A stretch of DNA of 64,000 bases from Paenibacillus sp. DCT19 (GTDB lineage Bacteria > Bacillota > Bacilli > Paenibacillales > Paenibacillaceae): the NCBI RefSeq assembly GCF_003268635.1, contig NZ_CP029639.1:2615501-2679500 (forward strand). Reading direction: 5' to 3'. Below the pieces are notes generated by a model. That model saw only the letters and a program-made list of their open reading frames with translations, was not told the origin of the DNA and did no database searches. A program made the translations under genes and the position numbers. Positions 22,940 to 32,893 of the stretch are shown here, one piece after another (positions within the stretch are counted from its first letter, which is position 1; every line of letters begins with the position of its first letter).

Positions 22940-23425
22940 ATGAGCAAGTTGCCTTTATTTGTAGTTACAGGTGCCAGTGGAACGGGCAAAACCACGGTTT
23001 GCGCACTGGTGCGTGAGAGCCTTCCTGAATTTGATGTATTTGATATGGACATTATCGACAATGTCGACTGGCAAATTGCAAAAGCAAATTGGCTCAGAAT
23101 TGCTTATAGTATTTCATTAAGTGGTCGCGGCACTGTGCTCTGTGGAACGATGGTTCCAGAAAACATTGAATCTGCTGACCACAAGGATAAGTTTGAGACG
23201 ATTCACTACATTAACTTGCATTGCGATGACGAAACACGTGCAGCAAGATTGTTAGCGCGAGGCTGGGGTGATGAAGCTGTCCAGGAACATAAGAATTTTG
23301 CCAATTGGTTGGTGCAGAATGCAAGTATAGCTTTTACCCCTCCAATGCCAACAATCAACACAAGTGAACTTACACCTGAAGATGTAGCAAATGAGATTAA
23401 AGAGTGGGTTTTAAATAATTGGTGA
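22940..23425 (+). CDS. P-loop kinase-like ATPase
   Basis: A 161-residue protein with Walker A TGASGTGKTT (residues 10-19), a DMDIIDN magnesium-type motif and an RAARLLARGW lid. It resembles nucleoside/sugar-kinase type small ATPases. Substrate unknown. GAGAGGATGA precedes ATG 22940. Confidence 0.8.
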   Translation: MSKLPLFVVTGASGTGKTTVCALVRESLPEFDVFDMDIIDNVDWQIAKANWLRIAYSISLSGRGTVLCGTMVPENIESADHKDKFETIHYINLHCDDETRAARLLARGWGDEAVQEHKNFANWLVQNASIAFTPPMPTINTSELTPEDVANEIKEWVLNNW

Positions 23426-23468
23426 TTTCATGAAATTCATCATATCCTTGAAAGTGAGTTGAGTAGCT

Positions 23469-24164
23469 ATGGCTTCCTCGGACATTGGACTTAATCTAGA
23501 ACGCATCATTTTCATTGGAAGAACTTTTGAAGAATATAAGGATATATTTAATCTCTCTAACGAGGATATGCTGAATAACAAAATCTTAGATTGTCCCGCT
23601 GGCGCTTGTTCCTTTACCTCTATAGCGAATCGGTTAGGAGGAGATGTGACAGCTGCTGATATTGCATACTCTCATCCGGTTCAGCAGCTTAAGAAAAAAG
23701 GGCTATTAGATGTAGAACATGGCATTGAGAATATTGGAAAGGTTAAACAAAATTATGTTTGGAATTATTTCAATTCATTTGATGAACTGCGATCAAGTCG
23801 AATGAGAGCTTTGACAGATTGCACCGATGATATGCTTGCAAATTCTAAACGTTATGTTGCCGCAACTTTGCCACAGCTACCCTTTCAGGATAATCAGTTT
23901 GATATCACATTGTCGGCGCATTTCTTGTTTATGTATTCAGATCGACTAGACCTGAGTTTTCACAAAGCGACCATAAGTGAACTTATGAGAGTAACAAGCA
24001 AAGAAATTCGAGTTTTTCCTATTGTGGATTTAACAAGTGGGAGATCAGTACATTTGGATTCTATCATCAACTTGATCGAAGAAGCCGGGTGGAATTATGA
24101 AATCCAGAACACAGGTTATGAGTTTCAGCGAAATGTGAATCAACTGTTAAGGATATACAATTAA
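23469..24164 (+). CDS. Class I SAM-dependent methyltransferase
   Basis: A 231-residue protein. Motif I is ILDCPAGACSFTSIA (DxPxGxG type), motif II TAADIAY, and motif IV PFQDNQFDITLSAHFL. The C-terminal half is typical of small-molecule methyltransferases. Substrate unknown. Confidence 0.85.
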   Translation: MASSDIGLNLERIIFIGRTFEEYKDIFNLSNEDMLNNKILDCPAGACSFTSIANRLGGDVTAADIAYSHPVQQLKKKGLLDVEHGIENIGKVKQNYVWNYFNSFDELRSSRMRALTDCTDDMLANSKRYVAATLPQLPFQDNQFDITLSAHFLFMYSDRLDLSFHKATISELMRVTSKEIRVFPIVDLTSGRSVHLDSIINLIEEAGWNYEIQNTGYEFQRNVNQLLRIYN

Positions 24165-24222
24165 GATAACTGTATTTAAATAGGGAACTGTGGGAAAGAT
24201 CCAAATGTTTGGAGTGTATAAC

Positions 24223-24804
24223 ATGTTACTGTCCTATCAGGTGGAACGAGCAAAAGTACGGATGAAATCGAAAGAAATGACCGTCGTTGTGTTACAGCAA
24301 AAAGACATTCATATTGAAATAAGAGAAGAGCTGGGCCGAGTATTGTTAATGGATGCCGCTGACTGCCAAGAGATGTTTCTCCTATCGAGTCTTTTTAGGC
24401 ATAGTATGCAAACTCACGATGTTATATTTATAGAACGTGACAAGGATTCGAACATGGATTTATTTATTTTCAATGGAGCTATCCATCCACTCACAATGAA
24501 GGATTTAAGAAAAATCAAGGCTTCTACCCGATTCACCAAAACAGAATTATACCGTCTAACCTTAGAAAATAGTCATGATGATTCAATGTGGGACACTTGG
24601 GAGCATTGGAAGTACGAAGAACAATTGAGGGTTAAGGCAGATCAAGATATCGGGGTCATCAATGCATCTCAACTGGGATTAGAACTTCTGTTTCATCAAT
24701 GCGCCTATCTTGCGAGTTCATTTACTGGACATTCTCATATGGATTGGAACTCCACGCAATCCTCCATTGAATTAATCATTCGAAATATAGCTCGGAATGA
24801 TTAA
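24223..24804 (+). CDS. Hypothetical protein
   Basis: A 193-residue soluble protein, not recognised. It has an N-terminal ferredoxin-like alternation and Trp-rich WDTWEHWKYEEQ in the middle. ATG 24223 has GGAG 8 nt upstream; in-frame starts at 24190 and 24208 have weaker sites. It lies between the methyltransferase and a GNAT gene. Confidence 0.55.
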   Translation: MLLSYQVERAKVRMKSKEMTVVVLQQKDIHIEIREELGRVLLMDAADCQEMFLLSSLFRHSMQTHDVIFIERDKDSNMDLFIFNGAIHPLTMKDLRKIKASTRFTKTELYRLTLENSHDDSMWDTWEHWKYEEQLRVKADQDIGVINASQLGLELLFHQCAYLASSFTGHSHMDWNSTQSSIELIIRNIARND

Positions 24805-24858
24805 TAATGATGCTAGATTGGACTGAACACTATAGTTTCATCAAAAGGAGGTCATCTA

Positions 24859-25320
24859 TTGTCTTATTCAATACATGAAATGACCGTAGGATTTGCTGAA
24901 GAGATACTGCATTGGAAATATGAACAACCGTATGATTTCTATGATAATGAACTTTCATTAGAGGCATTGGATGAATTACTAAATAGCTCCTATTACGTTC
25001 TTTTAGATATTCATGATGAACTGATTGGGTTTATGTGTATGGGGAGTTCAGCTCAGGTTCCGAATGAAACTTATGTTTATGGTGAAAATTACATCGATCT
25101 TGGAATAGGCATGAATCCAGAATTAACAGGAAAAGGGCAGGGAGCTTCATTTTTCTCAAGTGTATTGAATTTCATCGTGGATAGATTTGACCATAGTTCT
25201 TACCGCTTAACAGTCGCAGCATTTAACCAAACAGCAATTCACCTTTACCAGAAATTCGGATTCATTACTGTGGATCGATTTAGTAAAGGAGATTATGAGT
25301 TCATTGTCATGATCAAGTGA
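24859..25320 (+). CDS. GNAT family N-acetyltransferase
   Basis: A 153-residue GNAT protein. Motif A is LGIGMNPELTGKGQGASFFS (loop GKGQGA), and motif B YRLTVAAFNQTAIHLYQKFGF. The start is TTG 24859, with AAAGGAGGT 7 nt upstream. Acceptor unknown. Confidence 0.88.
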   Translation: MSYSIHEMTVGFAEEILHWKYEQPYDFYDNELSLEALDELLNSSYYVLLDIHDELIGFMCMGSSAQVPNETYVYGENYIDLGIGMNPELTGKGQGASFFSSVLNFIVDRFDHSSYRLTVAAFNQTAIHLYQKFGFITVDRFSKGDYEFIVMIK

Positions 25321-25431
25321 ATAAAGACATTTAGTGCGTTAGTGCGGAATGAATAACTTTACGCAAGTTGAGTTGTTGTGAGAGAAGCAAGCACATGCCA
25401 TAGTGGAAAATCGAAAAGGAGCTTGATTGAG

Positions 25432-26403
25432 ATGACCAATGAACAGCTAATGCTTCTGCTTAATGCTTACGATGTGGATCGGCCAGAACTGACGTTTCTA
25501 AGACATAACGAAAATAGGACTTACCGGGTTCAGGACAGCGCTGGCAAACAGTACCTACTTCGTATTCATGATCCCTTTGTGCAGGAGATGAAGGGATTAC
25601 AGCACACTGAAGCAGGTGTTTTGGCAGAACTGGATATGTTGGAGCAATGGGGTCAATGGTACCACGATGAAGTGCAAACGCCAGTGCGGAACAAAAGCGG
25701 CCAACTTGTCACGAATCTTGAAGGAGATGGATGCAGACTGAATGCATCGCTTCTTACTTGGATGGAAGGTCGTGATCTGACTAAAGAAGATACACTAGAT
25801 GCAGAAGTTATCAAGAAGCTGGGCACGCATATGTCAGAGCTGCATGCCTTTTTTAATCAGTACAATCCAGTCGGTATGGAAGCACGACCGAGCCAGGGGA
25901 AAGCCTACAACGAGCGAATGGCACAGGTAATCTATTCAGGTGTTTCTCAAAGTCTTTTTACATCTGCGGATGCGGTAATTATTGATAATACGTTACGATT
26001 GATAAACTCTCGTTTGTCGGATGAAGGTGGGAATGAAGGGCCAGATCTTATTCATGGCGATGTAGGCTTGGGGAATGCGATTTGGACAGCGAATGGCGAC
26101 TTACGGTTTATCGACTTCGGGTTCTATGGAAAGGGATACGCACAAACAGATGTGGCAATGGGGGCTTTGATGCTACCTTCAGATCGCCGTGATGCTTTTC
26201 TTGAGGCGTATTATGGTGAAAGGGGCTGCTCAGAGACGGAGTTGTTGCAGTTGGAAGGTTTTATGCTCGCGGCGATCATCGGATTCTATGTTTTTCAGTT
26301 TGGGAACGAGAAAATGCATGATTGGATGCGTAAGCGAATGCCGATATTGTGTGCCGACCGCTGCCAACCATTTTTGCGAGGAGAACGAATTTTATATCAA
26401 TAA
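25432..26403 (+). CDS. APH-type phosphotransferase
   Basis: A 323-residue protein-kinase-like small-molecule phosphotransferase. Brenner-type catalytic loop LIHGDVGLGNAIW (catalytic D), then metal-binding FIDFGFYG. The N-lobe lysine region is QYLLRIHDP. Family members phosphorylate aminoglycosides, homoserine, choline or similar; the target is not assigned. ATG 25432 has AAAGGAG 10 nt upstream; a longer in-frame start at 25378 adds 18 non-family residues. Confidence 0.86.
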   Translation: MTNEQLMLLLNAYDVDRPELTFLRHNENRTYRVQDSAGKQYLLRIHDPFVQEMKGLQHTEAGVLAELDMLEQWGQWYHDEVQTPVRNKSGQLVTNLEGDGCRLNASLLTWMEGRDLTKEDTLDAEVIKKLGTHMSELHAFFNQYNPVGMEARPSQGKAYNERMAQVIYSGVSQSLFTSADAVIIDNTLRLINSRLSDEGGNEGPDLIHGDVGLGNAIWTANGDLRFIDFGFYGKGYAQTDVAMGALMLPSDRRDAFLEAYYGERGCSETELLQLEGFMLAAIIGFYVFQFGNEKMHDWMRKRMPILCADRCQPFLRGERILYQ

Positions 26404-26558
26404 TGGATGTGAGGATATTATTATAGCAGAAGAGTGAACAACATTTTAATGATAAATTTTACATAAGCATGATCCAGATTTCATTAAACTCTACACCACC
26501 TTGGATATACTTAGTTTGCTTGAATATAGCGAATGAAAAGGACTAGGTGGTAGAAAAA

Positions 26559-27098
26559 ATGTTGAAAAAACGTGACTTACACGAATGCCATTCACTTTAT
26601 AGCTTGATGACAGATCCTATGGTGTTTCCTTACGTTCGTTATGCATGTCAGACCTATGAAGAATACTTGTTTGTAACGAAACAGTTGATTGCTGAAGAAG
26701 AACAAAATACATCTATTTCGAGAACCATTCTGAATGAAACGGGATCTCCTATTGGTACGATTGATCTATATCATATTGTGAATAAAACGGGTTTCTTGGC
26801 CACATGGATTGGTAGTCCGTATTTTGGAAAAGGATATAACCAAAGAGCGAAAGAATCTTTTTTGGTTGAACTGTTTCTTGAACATCATATTGAGACGGTA
26901 TTCATTAAGATTCGTGAGCAAAATATTCGTTCGAGAAAGGCAATAGAGAAACTTCCTTACGTGAAGCTGGCGAATGAAATATATTCGGATATCTATCATA
27001 CGATTAATCGAACAGAGCAGATCTATGATCTATACCGTGTCGAACGGGCAGATTTTATAGAAAATAGTAAGGAGATCCAGCATGAGATTGCTACGTAA
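26559..27098 (+). CDS. GNAT acetyltransferase (RimJ/RimL-like)
   Basis: A 179-residue GNAT with TGFLATWIGSPYFGKGYNQR (acetyl-CoA loop GKGYNQ) and IKIREQNIRSRKAIEKL (motif B). It resembles ribosomal-protein/cell-wall-type acetyltransferases but lacks substrate evidence. ATG 26559 has AGGTGG 8 nt upstream. Confidence 0.82.
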   Translation: MLKKRDLHECHSLYSLMTDPMVFPYVRYACQTYEEYLFVTKQLIAEEEQNTSISRTILNETGSPIGTIDLYHIVNKTGFLATWIGSPYFGKGYNQRAKESFLVELFLEHHIETVFIKIREQNIRSRKAIEKLPYVKLANEIYSDIYHTINRTEQIYDLYRVERADFIENSKEIQHEIAT

Positions 27099-27155
27099 CA
27101 ACCAAGTCTAATAAACGTTTACTAAGTGAATAGAGCGTATCCTATCGTATCAAGG

Positions 27156-27190
27156 AGCGTCGTCAGTGTTGACGGCGTTATTTGCTTTTT
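27156..27190 (+). terminator. Probable terminator
   Basis: AGCGTCGTCA pairs with TTGACGGCGTT (one G-T pair) over a GTG loop, with a T-rich tail, about 60 bases after the GNAT stop. Confidence 0.45.
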
Positions 27191-27319
27191 AACAAATAGG
27201 ATGGTAATTCTATTAACATATGTGCTACAGGAAAAATTAGGTTTATAATAACATAAATATAAAAACCGATATGAAACTGGAATGTATGAGTACCATATGA
27301 CAGGCGAGGAGGGATGATT

Positions 27320-28111
27320 ATGACGGATCATGAAGAGGTGCTTACGGGTGGAAACGTAAACGAAGTAATCAAAATCGGTGATACCATTCGTCGTAACTCG
27401 CAAAATGCATACGTGAATGAATTACTGATACATCTTGAAAAGGTTGGTTTATCTACTGTCCCTAGATATTTGGGTGTAGATGAACAGGGAAGAGAGATCT
27501 TTTCTTATCTTGAGGGAGTAGTTCCCGGTAACCAGTATCCTGAGATCGAAAGGTATATGTGGACAGATGAAGTTTTAATACAACAAGCGAAGCTTCTGAG
27601 GAGCTATCATGATGCAACGGTCGGATATATGACGTCACTGAAATCTCAGAATGATTATCCTGATCCAAGCCAACATGACGTGGTCTGCCATAACGACGCT
27701 GCACCCTACAATATGGTGTTTCAAGACAAGCTTCTCGTGGGAATCATTGATTTTGATATGGCGGGCAAAGGGCCACGGATATGGGATATCGTTTATACAC
27801 TCTACACGTCTGTGCCGCTTTCGGGGTTCTCGCCAGGTGAAGCTGATTGCAACGTGGTTCCCTATGATCTAGAAGAGCATGCGCTTATGCGTAAAAACAG
27901 AATTAAGTTATTTTTTGATACTTATGGTATAGATATACCAACAGATCTTAAACAGTGGGTTATAAGGCGTATCCACACAATGTGTAATACACTGACTTCT
28001 CGCGCAGCATCCGGAGATCCGGCTTTTGTTAAGCTCGTAGAAGAAGGTCATCTAGCTCATTATGAGGGAGAATTACGATTTCTTGAAAAGCATTTTGATG
28101 ACTGGAGTTAA
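27320..28111 (+). CDS. APH-type phosphotransferase
   Basis: A 263-residue phosphotransferase with the catalytic loop VVCHNDAAPYNMVF (HND replaces HGD, a common variant) and metal-binding GIIDFDMAG. It has a short N-lobe with IGDTIRRNSQ. Resembles a hygromycin/choline-kinase-like group. ATG 27320 lies 6 nt after GAGGAGGG, while ATG 27314 is too close. Target unknown. Confidence 0.85.
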   Translation: MTDHEEVLTGGNVNEVIKIGDTIRRNSQNAYVNELLIHLEKVGLSTVPRYLGVDEQGREIFSYLEGVVPGNQYPEIERYMWTDEVLIQQAKLLRSYHDATVGYMTSLKSQNDYPDPSQHDVVCHNDAAPYNMVFQDKLLVGIIDFDMAGKGPRIWDIVYTLYTSVPLSGFSPGEADCNVVPYDLEEHALMRKNRIKLFFDTYGIDIPTDLKQWVIRRIHTMCNTLTSRAASGDPAFVKLVEEGHLAHYEGELRFLEKHFDDWS

Positions 28112-28253
28112 ATTAACAATTTCATCAACCGTACAGGACAATTAATAGCAGACTAACTCCTCTACAATGTTGTTTGTATTAGGAATAGCATGAATGATGA
28201 ATAAATAAACAAGTGAAAGATAACTCCGGTAAAATAAGTAAGGAGTGAGAACA

Positions 28254-28439
28254 ATGTACAATAAAAAATCTACAATGACATGGATCTGGATTATTGTATT
28301 AGCTGTAGAGTTGTTGTTGATGTCTGGATTGACTCAGCGAGTTCATTCGATGGAAGAGTTTATATTTCATATTACTTTAATTGTGGTGACTTTAGTGGTA
28401 GGTAGCGTACTTGTGTTGTCAACAGGAAAGAAGTCATGA
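28254..28439 (+). CDS. Small two-helix membrane protein
   Basis: A 61-residue protein with two membrane segments (WIWIIVLAVELLLMSGL and ITLIVVTLVVGSVLVL) joined by a short charged loop. AAGGAG lies 9 nt upstream. No known family. Confidence 0.6.
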   Translation: MYNKKSTMTWIWIIVLAVELLLMSGLTQRVHSMEEFIFHITLIVVTLVVGSVLVLSTGKKS

Positions 28440-28497
28440 AGGTCTTTTAAACAACTATAATGATGCAACTGCTATTTAAAATGAAGGAGCTGATCGT

Positions 28498-29058
28498 ATG
28501 AATCCAATCTTAATGGAGTTCCCTGACCAATTTACTACCGAGAGACTATTGATTAGATGCCCTTTACCTGGGGATGGGAAGGTTGTTTATGAATCTATCG
28601 TTTCGTCTATCCAGGAATTGAGAGAATGGCTTCCTTTTGCCCATAAGGAGCAACGAGAAGAAGTGGTGGAGGCGAATTTGAGAGAAGCTCGGTTAAACTA
28701 TTTGAAACGGGAAGATCTGAGATTGCTTATTTTTCATAAAGAGACTAATGAGTTTATCGGATCATCCGGGTTGCATCATCCAAATTGGGACGTCCCCAAA
28801 TTCGAAATAGGTTACTGGATCGATAGTCGTCACAGTAGAAAAGGTTACATGACTGAGGCGGTAGAAGGGATTACAGCATTTGCATTCAATGAATTAAAGG
28901 CGAGAAGAGTAATCATACGCTGTGACACATTGAATGACAAAAGTAGAGCGATTCCAGAAAGATTAGGATTCACTTTGGAAGGTATATTGCGTAATGAAGA
29001 CACAAGTGTGGATGGAAGTACACTTAGAGATACATGCATATTTGCCAAAGTGAAGTGA
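28498..29058 (+). CDS. RimJ/RimL-type GNAT acetyltransferase
   Basis: A 186-residue GNAT beginning with the family FTTERLLIRCP strand. Acetyl-CoA region FEIGYWIDSRHSRKGYMTEA, then RRVIIRCDTLNDKSRAIPER. Close in pattern to RimL/YdaF N-terminal-alanine acetyltransferases. GAAGGAG lies upstream. Confidence 0.88.
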   Translation: MNPILMEFPDQFTTERLLIRCPLPGDGKVVYESIVSSIQELREWLPFAHKEQREEVVEANLREARLNYLKREDLRLLIFHKETNEFIGSSGLHHPNWDVPKFEIGYWIDSRHSRKGYMTEAVEGITAFAFNELKARRVIIRCDTLNDKSRAIPERLGFTLEGILRNEDTSVDGSTLRDTCIFAKVK

Positions 29059-29126
29059 AGTGATTGGGAGTGGAACAGGATTTAGATTACTCATTCATTT
29101 GTTTGGATGCCTAGGAGGAATGACAT

Positions 29127-30068
29127 ATGAAAAATACTGGATGGTCTGTGGATATTCATGATTACGCTTTATCAAGTGAATACGCTATTCAATTAGCTGA
29201 CCCTGAAGAATGGGGCAAGTATTGCTCCGTTTATTACAACATGCGATATATCGGTTTCTTTAGAGAAGAGGGCTTCAACGCTTCACTAAGAAATGCGTAC
29301 TGGATCTATAAAGGAGAGTCAAAAGTAGGTGGAGTAAGAATAGCACCTAATGTGATGTATCATTTATTTTATATTCCCCCGTTCCAGGATTCATTTGAAG
29401 TATTGAAGCTTCTTAAACAACTCTTAATGAGTTGGTCTGATCGGACTAAACCAATTAAAACGTATGAGATTCTTTCTGATCAGGTTGATTTATACGCTAG
29501 AGCTGGATTTTGGCCAGATGAGTTCAGATGTCGATGGATGCAACGTCCCACAGAACAGTACAACATCGTATGGGATCATAATTATAGCATCGAAAGTCCA
29601 CAGATTATTGGCAATCAGCAGGGGGCTAAGAAATTTAGTAAAGAAGACGAAATTGCAGATTGTGATTTTAATAGCTTTGAAGGGAGCCTAGAGGCAGTAA
29701 GGAGAAAGAAGTTCTTGCTTGAAGATTTTGTGCCACATGAAGATCCTAATTATACAAACGAGATATTAAATCAAGCATCTACCCTTGTGTACGATCAAGA
29801 AACAGGTCAGCTTATTGCGAATTGTCGGCTCTGTTTGCAAGATAATCAAGCGGCTGTTTACAGTGTAGGTGTCATTCCAGCGTACCGAGGAAAAGGGATT
29901 GCTACACGTATGTTGCAACGAGCCTTAACGGTCATTAAAGATCATTATCCAGTCCTAAGGCTTTATGTCATGGAGGGTAATGATGCGGAGTCTTTGTACT
30001 ACAATCTGGGCTTTGTTCAAGGAGAGTTGGAGGTACAGACGATGTACATTCCTGCGAATGAATTTTAG
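29127..30068 (+). CDS. Two-part GNAT acetyltransferase
   Basis: A 313-residue protein. The C-terminal GNAT (about residues 205-305) has VYSVGVIPAYRGKGIATRML (loop RGKGIA) and VMEGNDAESLYYNLGF. The N-terminal 180 residues look like a degenerate GNAT-like half. GGAGGA precedes the ATG. Substrate unknown. Confidence 0.82.
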   Translation: MKNTGWSVDIHDYALSSEYAIQLADPEEWGKYCSVYYNMRYIGFFREEGFNASLRNAYWIYKGESKVGGVRIAPNVMYHLFYIPPFQDSFEVLKLLKQLLMSWSDRTKPIKTYEILSDQVDLYARAGFWPDEFRCRWMQRPTEQYNIVWDHNYSIESPQIIGNQQGAKKFSKEDEIADCDFNSFEGSLEAVRRKKFLLEDFVPHEDPNYTNEILNQASTLVYDQETGQLIANCRLCLQDNQAAVYSVGVIPAYRGKGIATRMLQRALTVIKDHYPVLRLYVMEGNDAESLYYNLGFVQGELEVQTMYIPANEF

Positions 30069-30132
30069 GTACATAATGCTGTTGTCTACGAAAGGGTAAC
30101 CAATAGAAACGTTGAACATGAGGAGGAAAGAA

Positions 30133-30786
30133 ATGAACAGTAGATTGATTCTCATTGATGGGATGCCTGGTTCGGGTAAATCCACAACAGGACTTGCTAT
30201 ACAAGAACAATTGAATGAGCTCAATATCGCCAATGTATTCTACCATGAATTAGATGATCACCACCCACTTCGCATTTACGACCGGCAATTCACTTCATTT
30301 TCTATTGTAGAAGAGGCAGAATGGTTTATTGCAAAAGTAGAGCAGCTATTTACTGACTTTGTGAATAATCCAATTCATCGGCATCAGATTACAATTGTGG
30401 AGAGCAGCACTTTTCAAAATACAATTGGCTTCGCGTATAACATGCAGATGAGCGAAGATCGAATAATGGATCTGACCTACAGTATTCAAAATATACTTAG
30501 CGCTCTTAACCCTGAACTTATCTATGTATATCAAGACAATGTAGAGCAACATTGGAGATGGATATGTGATCTTCGTGGACCTGAGTTTACGCAAGGTCGC
30601 TGTGGACTCTATACCGATGATGATTTTGTTGAAGCAGGGAAGTTTTGGACGAAAAATCAAGATTTCATTTTTCCAATTGTTCAGAATTGGGATATTCCAA
30701 AACTGATCCTTCGAAATAAAGAGTATAAGTGGAATGAATATAAGCTCCAAATATTTGATTTTCTAAAGTTAACAGATTCTAAGTAA
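30133..30786 (+). CDS. P-loop kinase-like protein
   Basis: A 217-residue protein with Walker A DGMPGSGKSTT (residues 8-18), a HELDDHHPL substrate-type segment and a VESSTFQNT block. It resembles uncharacterised Bacillales P-loop kinases. ATG 30133 lies 6 nt after GAGGAGG. Confidence 0.78.
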   Translation: MNSRLILIDGMPGSGKSTTGLAIQEQLNELNIANVFYHELDDHHPLRIYDRQFTSFSIVEEAEWFIAKVEQLFTDFVNNPIHRHQITIVESSTFQNTIGFAYNMQMSEDRIMDLTYSIQNILSALNPELIYVYQDNVEQHWRWICDLRGPEFTQGRCGLYTDDDFVEAGKFWTKNQDFIFPIVQNWDIPKLILRNKEYKWNEYKLQIFDFLKLTDSK

Positions 30787-30821
30787 CAGTCGACAATACA
30801 TTTTCAGTAGGAGAATAGCCA

Positions 30822-31643
30822 ATGAATTTAAAAGAAAAGTTATTCCTGATCAAAGAAAATGATTACCAAGCACCTGCAGGCGTATTCTCATTAGTACAGG
30901 AAATGATCAGCCATATCGGTTCGGTGGATGCCGAATTACGTGATGATCTCATCTATACAACGTTATCCCATTGGATTCCTGGCAACATTCTAGCTGTAAA
31001 CGAACTAGAGCACATTCTGTCCATTGTTATGGATGATAACCATTTGCTCTATAGGCTTGGTGAATCTAACACAGATTCTGTGTTCACACGATCGTTCTCC
31101 ATGCTCGTTATACCACTTCTGTTGGCAAGACATAATGAATCACCGTTTCTCTCAAGTGAGCAGATCCATCAGATTAAGATGAATGTATTCTACAACGTAC
31201 AACAAGAGCGAGATTATCGCGGTTACGATGAAGACAAAGGCTGGGCTCACGCCATAGCTCATGCTGCAGATGCTTTGGATGATTTGGCTCAGTGCCCCGA
31301 ATTGGACAAAAAGGATCTGTCCACGATGCTTGATCTAATTTATGAAAAAATGACCATAACAGATCGGGTTTACTCCGATGGTGAAGACGAACGCATGATC
31401 AGACCCATCATTCAAATTTTAAATCGAAAAATGATTAGTCGGACAGAGCTAGAAGAGTGGATTCAACGTTTTGGTACAGTGGAAAAAAGTCCAGAGTTTC
31501 TTCCTGCCTTCAGGCAGAAAAATAATATAAAGAACTTTCTGAAAAGTTTGTATTTCCGCATTAAATTTTATGAGACCGATGGCGATCTTTGCCCGATCAT
31601 TGAGCGTACGTTATATCAAGTCGAGCCCGTATATTACTCCTAA
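30822..31643 (+). CDS. DUF2785 family protein
   Basis: A 273-residue all-helical protein with DEDKGWAHAIAHAADALDDL, the family hallmark, and several HEAT-like helices. Function unknown. It is followed by a DinB-like gene 22 nt downstream. Confidence 0.8.
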   Translation: MNLKEKLFLIKENDYQAPAGVFSLVQEMISHIGSVDAELRDDLIYTTLSHWIPGNILAVNELEHILSIVMDDNHLLYRLGESNTDSVFTRSFSMLVIPLLLARHNESPFLSSEQIHQIKMNVFYNVQQERDYRGYDEDKGWAHAIAHAADALDDLAQCPELDKKDLSTMLDLIYEKMTITDRVYSDGEDERMIRPIIQILNRKMISRTELEEWIQRFGTVEKSPEFLPAFRQKNNIKNFLKSLYFRIKFYETDGDLCPIIERTLYQVEPVYYS

Positions 31644-31665
31644 AATAAAGGACGGAGGTGGCAGA

Positions 31666-32187
31666 ATGTTACATGATCTAAAAGCTGAAGGCAATATGTC
31701 GCCTATGGTAGGGGTGTTATATTCCGCAGTGAAGGAGAATAGCGAGCGACTACAACGAATCACCGAGGGTATGTCACAAGAAGAGATCGATTATAAGGGG
31801 TACAACAGCGAGTTTAATAGCACTGCACAGCTACTTCGGCATCTTCTCTATGTGGATCTGAATTGGGTGTATCGAATAAAGGGAGAACCACTGCCGCAGA
31901 CATTTATAGAAGAATATGGCCCTATGATTGACGAACATAATAAACTTCCTATGGTGAACGGAATTCCGTGGCAGCGACTGATCTCACAATATGAAGGTGT
32001 TCTACAAATGTTAAAAGATTCATGTGACCAATTAACAGATGATGATCTTGATCGAATAATCCTATTCGGGCATGAAAACGAAAAACAAGCTACGATTCGT
32101 TGGGGACTGTGGCACATGGCTGACCATAGCCGTTATCATCAAGCTCATATTAACCAGCTTAGAAAGTGGTATAACCAGCAGAACTGA
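31666..32187 (+). CDS. DinB family protein
   Basis: A 173-residue DinB protein. LLRHLLYVDLNWVYRI (metal His) and WHMADHSRYHQAHINQL (two further His) complete the metal triad. It is probably a thiol transferase-type or unknown enzyme. CGGAGGTGG precedes ATG 31666; an in-frame start at 31570 overlaps the previous gene and is rejected. Confidence 0.83.
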   Translation: MLHDLKAEGNMSPMVGVLYSAVKENSERLQRITEGMSQEEIDYKGYNSEFNSTAQLLRHLLYVDLNWVYRIKGEPLPQTFIEEYGPMIDEHNKLPMVNGIPWQRLISQYEGVLQMLKDSCDQLTDDDLDRIILFGHENEKQATIRWGLWHMADHSRYHQAHINQLRKWYNQQN

Positions 32188-32207
32188 ACAAGTAAAGGAG
32201 AAGCAGG

Positions 32208-32447
32208 TTGAAGAAATACATTGAAATTGGTTTCGGGAATACTTGGTTTATTCGAACTGAGTTGGAGCAGGAAGATGGAACCGAAACGGAAATTAAGGGA
32301 ATCTATTCGCCTTTCCAACTAAAATCAATATATATTCGAGTGTGGCTTGGTAAGCGTGTTTGGATCATGGATACGAGAGAGGGACTGAAGTTAGCGAAGA
32401 AAAATAAGAAGAAATTCAAGCTCATTCTTGGCTTTTACGGCATATAG
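32208..32447 (+). CDS. DUF3977 family protein
   Basis: A 79-residue protein matching the DUF3977 pattern: KKYIEIGFGNTWFIRTE at the start, a YIRVWLGKRVWIMDT strand pair and a basic C-terminus. The start is TTG 32208 with AAAGGAG 7 nt upstream. Function unknown. Confidence 0.8.
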   Translation: MKKYIEIGFGNTWFIRTELEQEDGTETEIKGIYSPFQLKSIYIRVWLGKRVWIMDTREGLKLAKKNKKKFKLILGFYGI

Positions 32448-32476
32448 ATTACGAATTCGAAAGGGGAAAAAGATAA

Positions 32477-32854
32477 ATGAATTCCAGTAGGTATTCACTG
32501 CGTATATGCATTGCACTTTTTCTCGCCATCATCGTTATTTCTGGTTGCCGAGCAATCGATGAAGGAACTGGTTCTAGTTCAAGCTGGGCTTATTCATTTG
32601 TTGTATGGAACAATAACACGTATAGCATTACCAATGAACCACTAACAAAAGAAGAGATCGATCATGATATCGGACATGTGAGACAGTACTCTGACAAAGA
32701 GGGGTCAGATGGAGAGGGCTTCTCCAACAAATATCCAGTAGGCACGAAATTATATAAGGTCAAGGGTGTAGAGACAACCGAATATATAGCTGTGGAAATA
32801 CAAGAAGACCAATTCATCAAAGCTACCAATGAAGAGTTATCCGGAGAGAAGTAG
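32477..32854 (+). CDS. Small lipoprotein
   Basis: A 125-residue lipoprotein with a signal peptide and lipobox ISGC, then a compact beta domain (VVWNNNTYSITNE...TTEYIAVE). Not recognised. GAAAGGGG precedes the ATG. Surface location inferred. Confidence 0.68.
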   Translation: MNSSRYSLRICIALFLAIIVISGCRAIDEGTGSSSSWAYSFVVWNNNTYSITNEPLTKEEIDHDIGHVRQYSDKEGSDGEGFSNKYPVGTKLYKVKGVETTEYIAVEIQEDQFIKATNEELSGEK

Positions 32855-32893
32855 TAATTGAAAGGAGAAATGAACTAATAAGGGGAGTGGAAA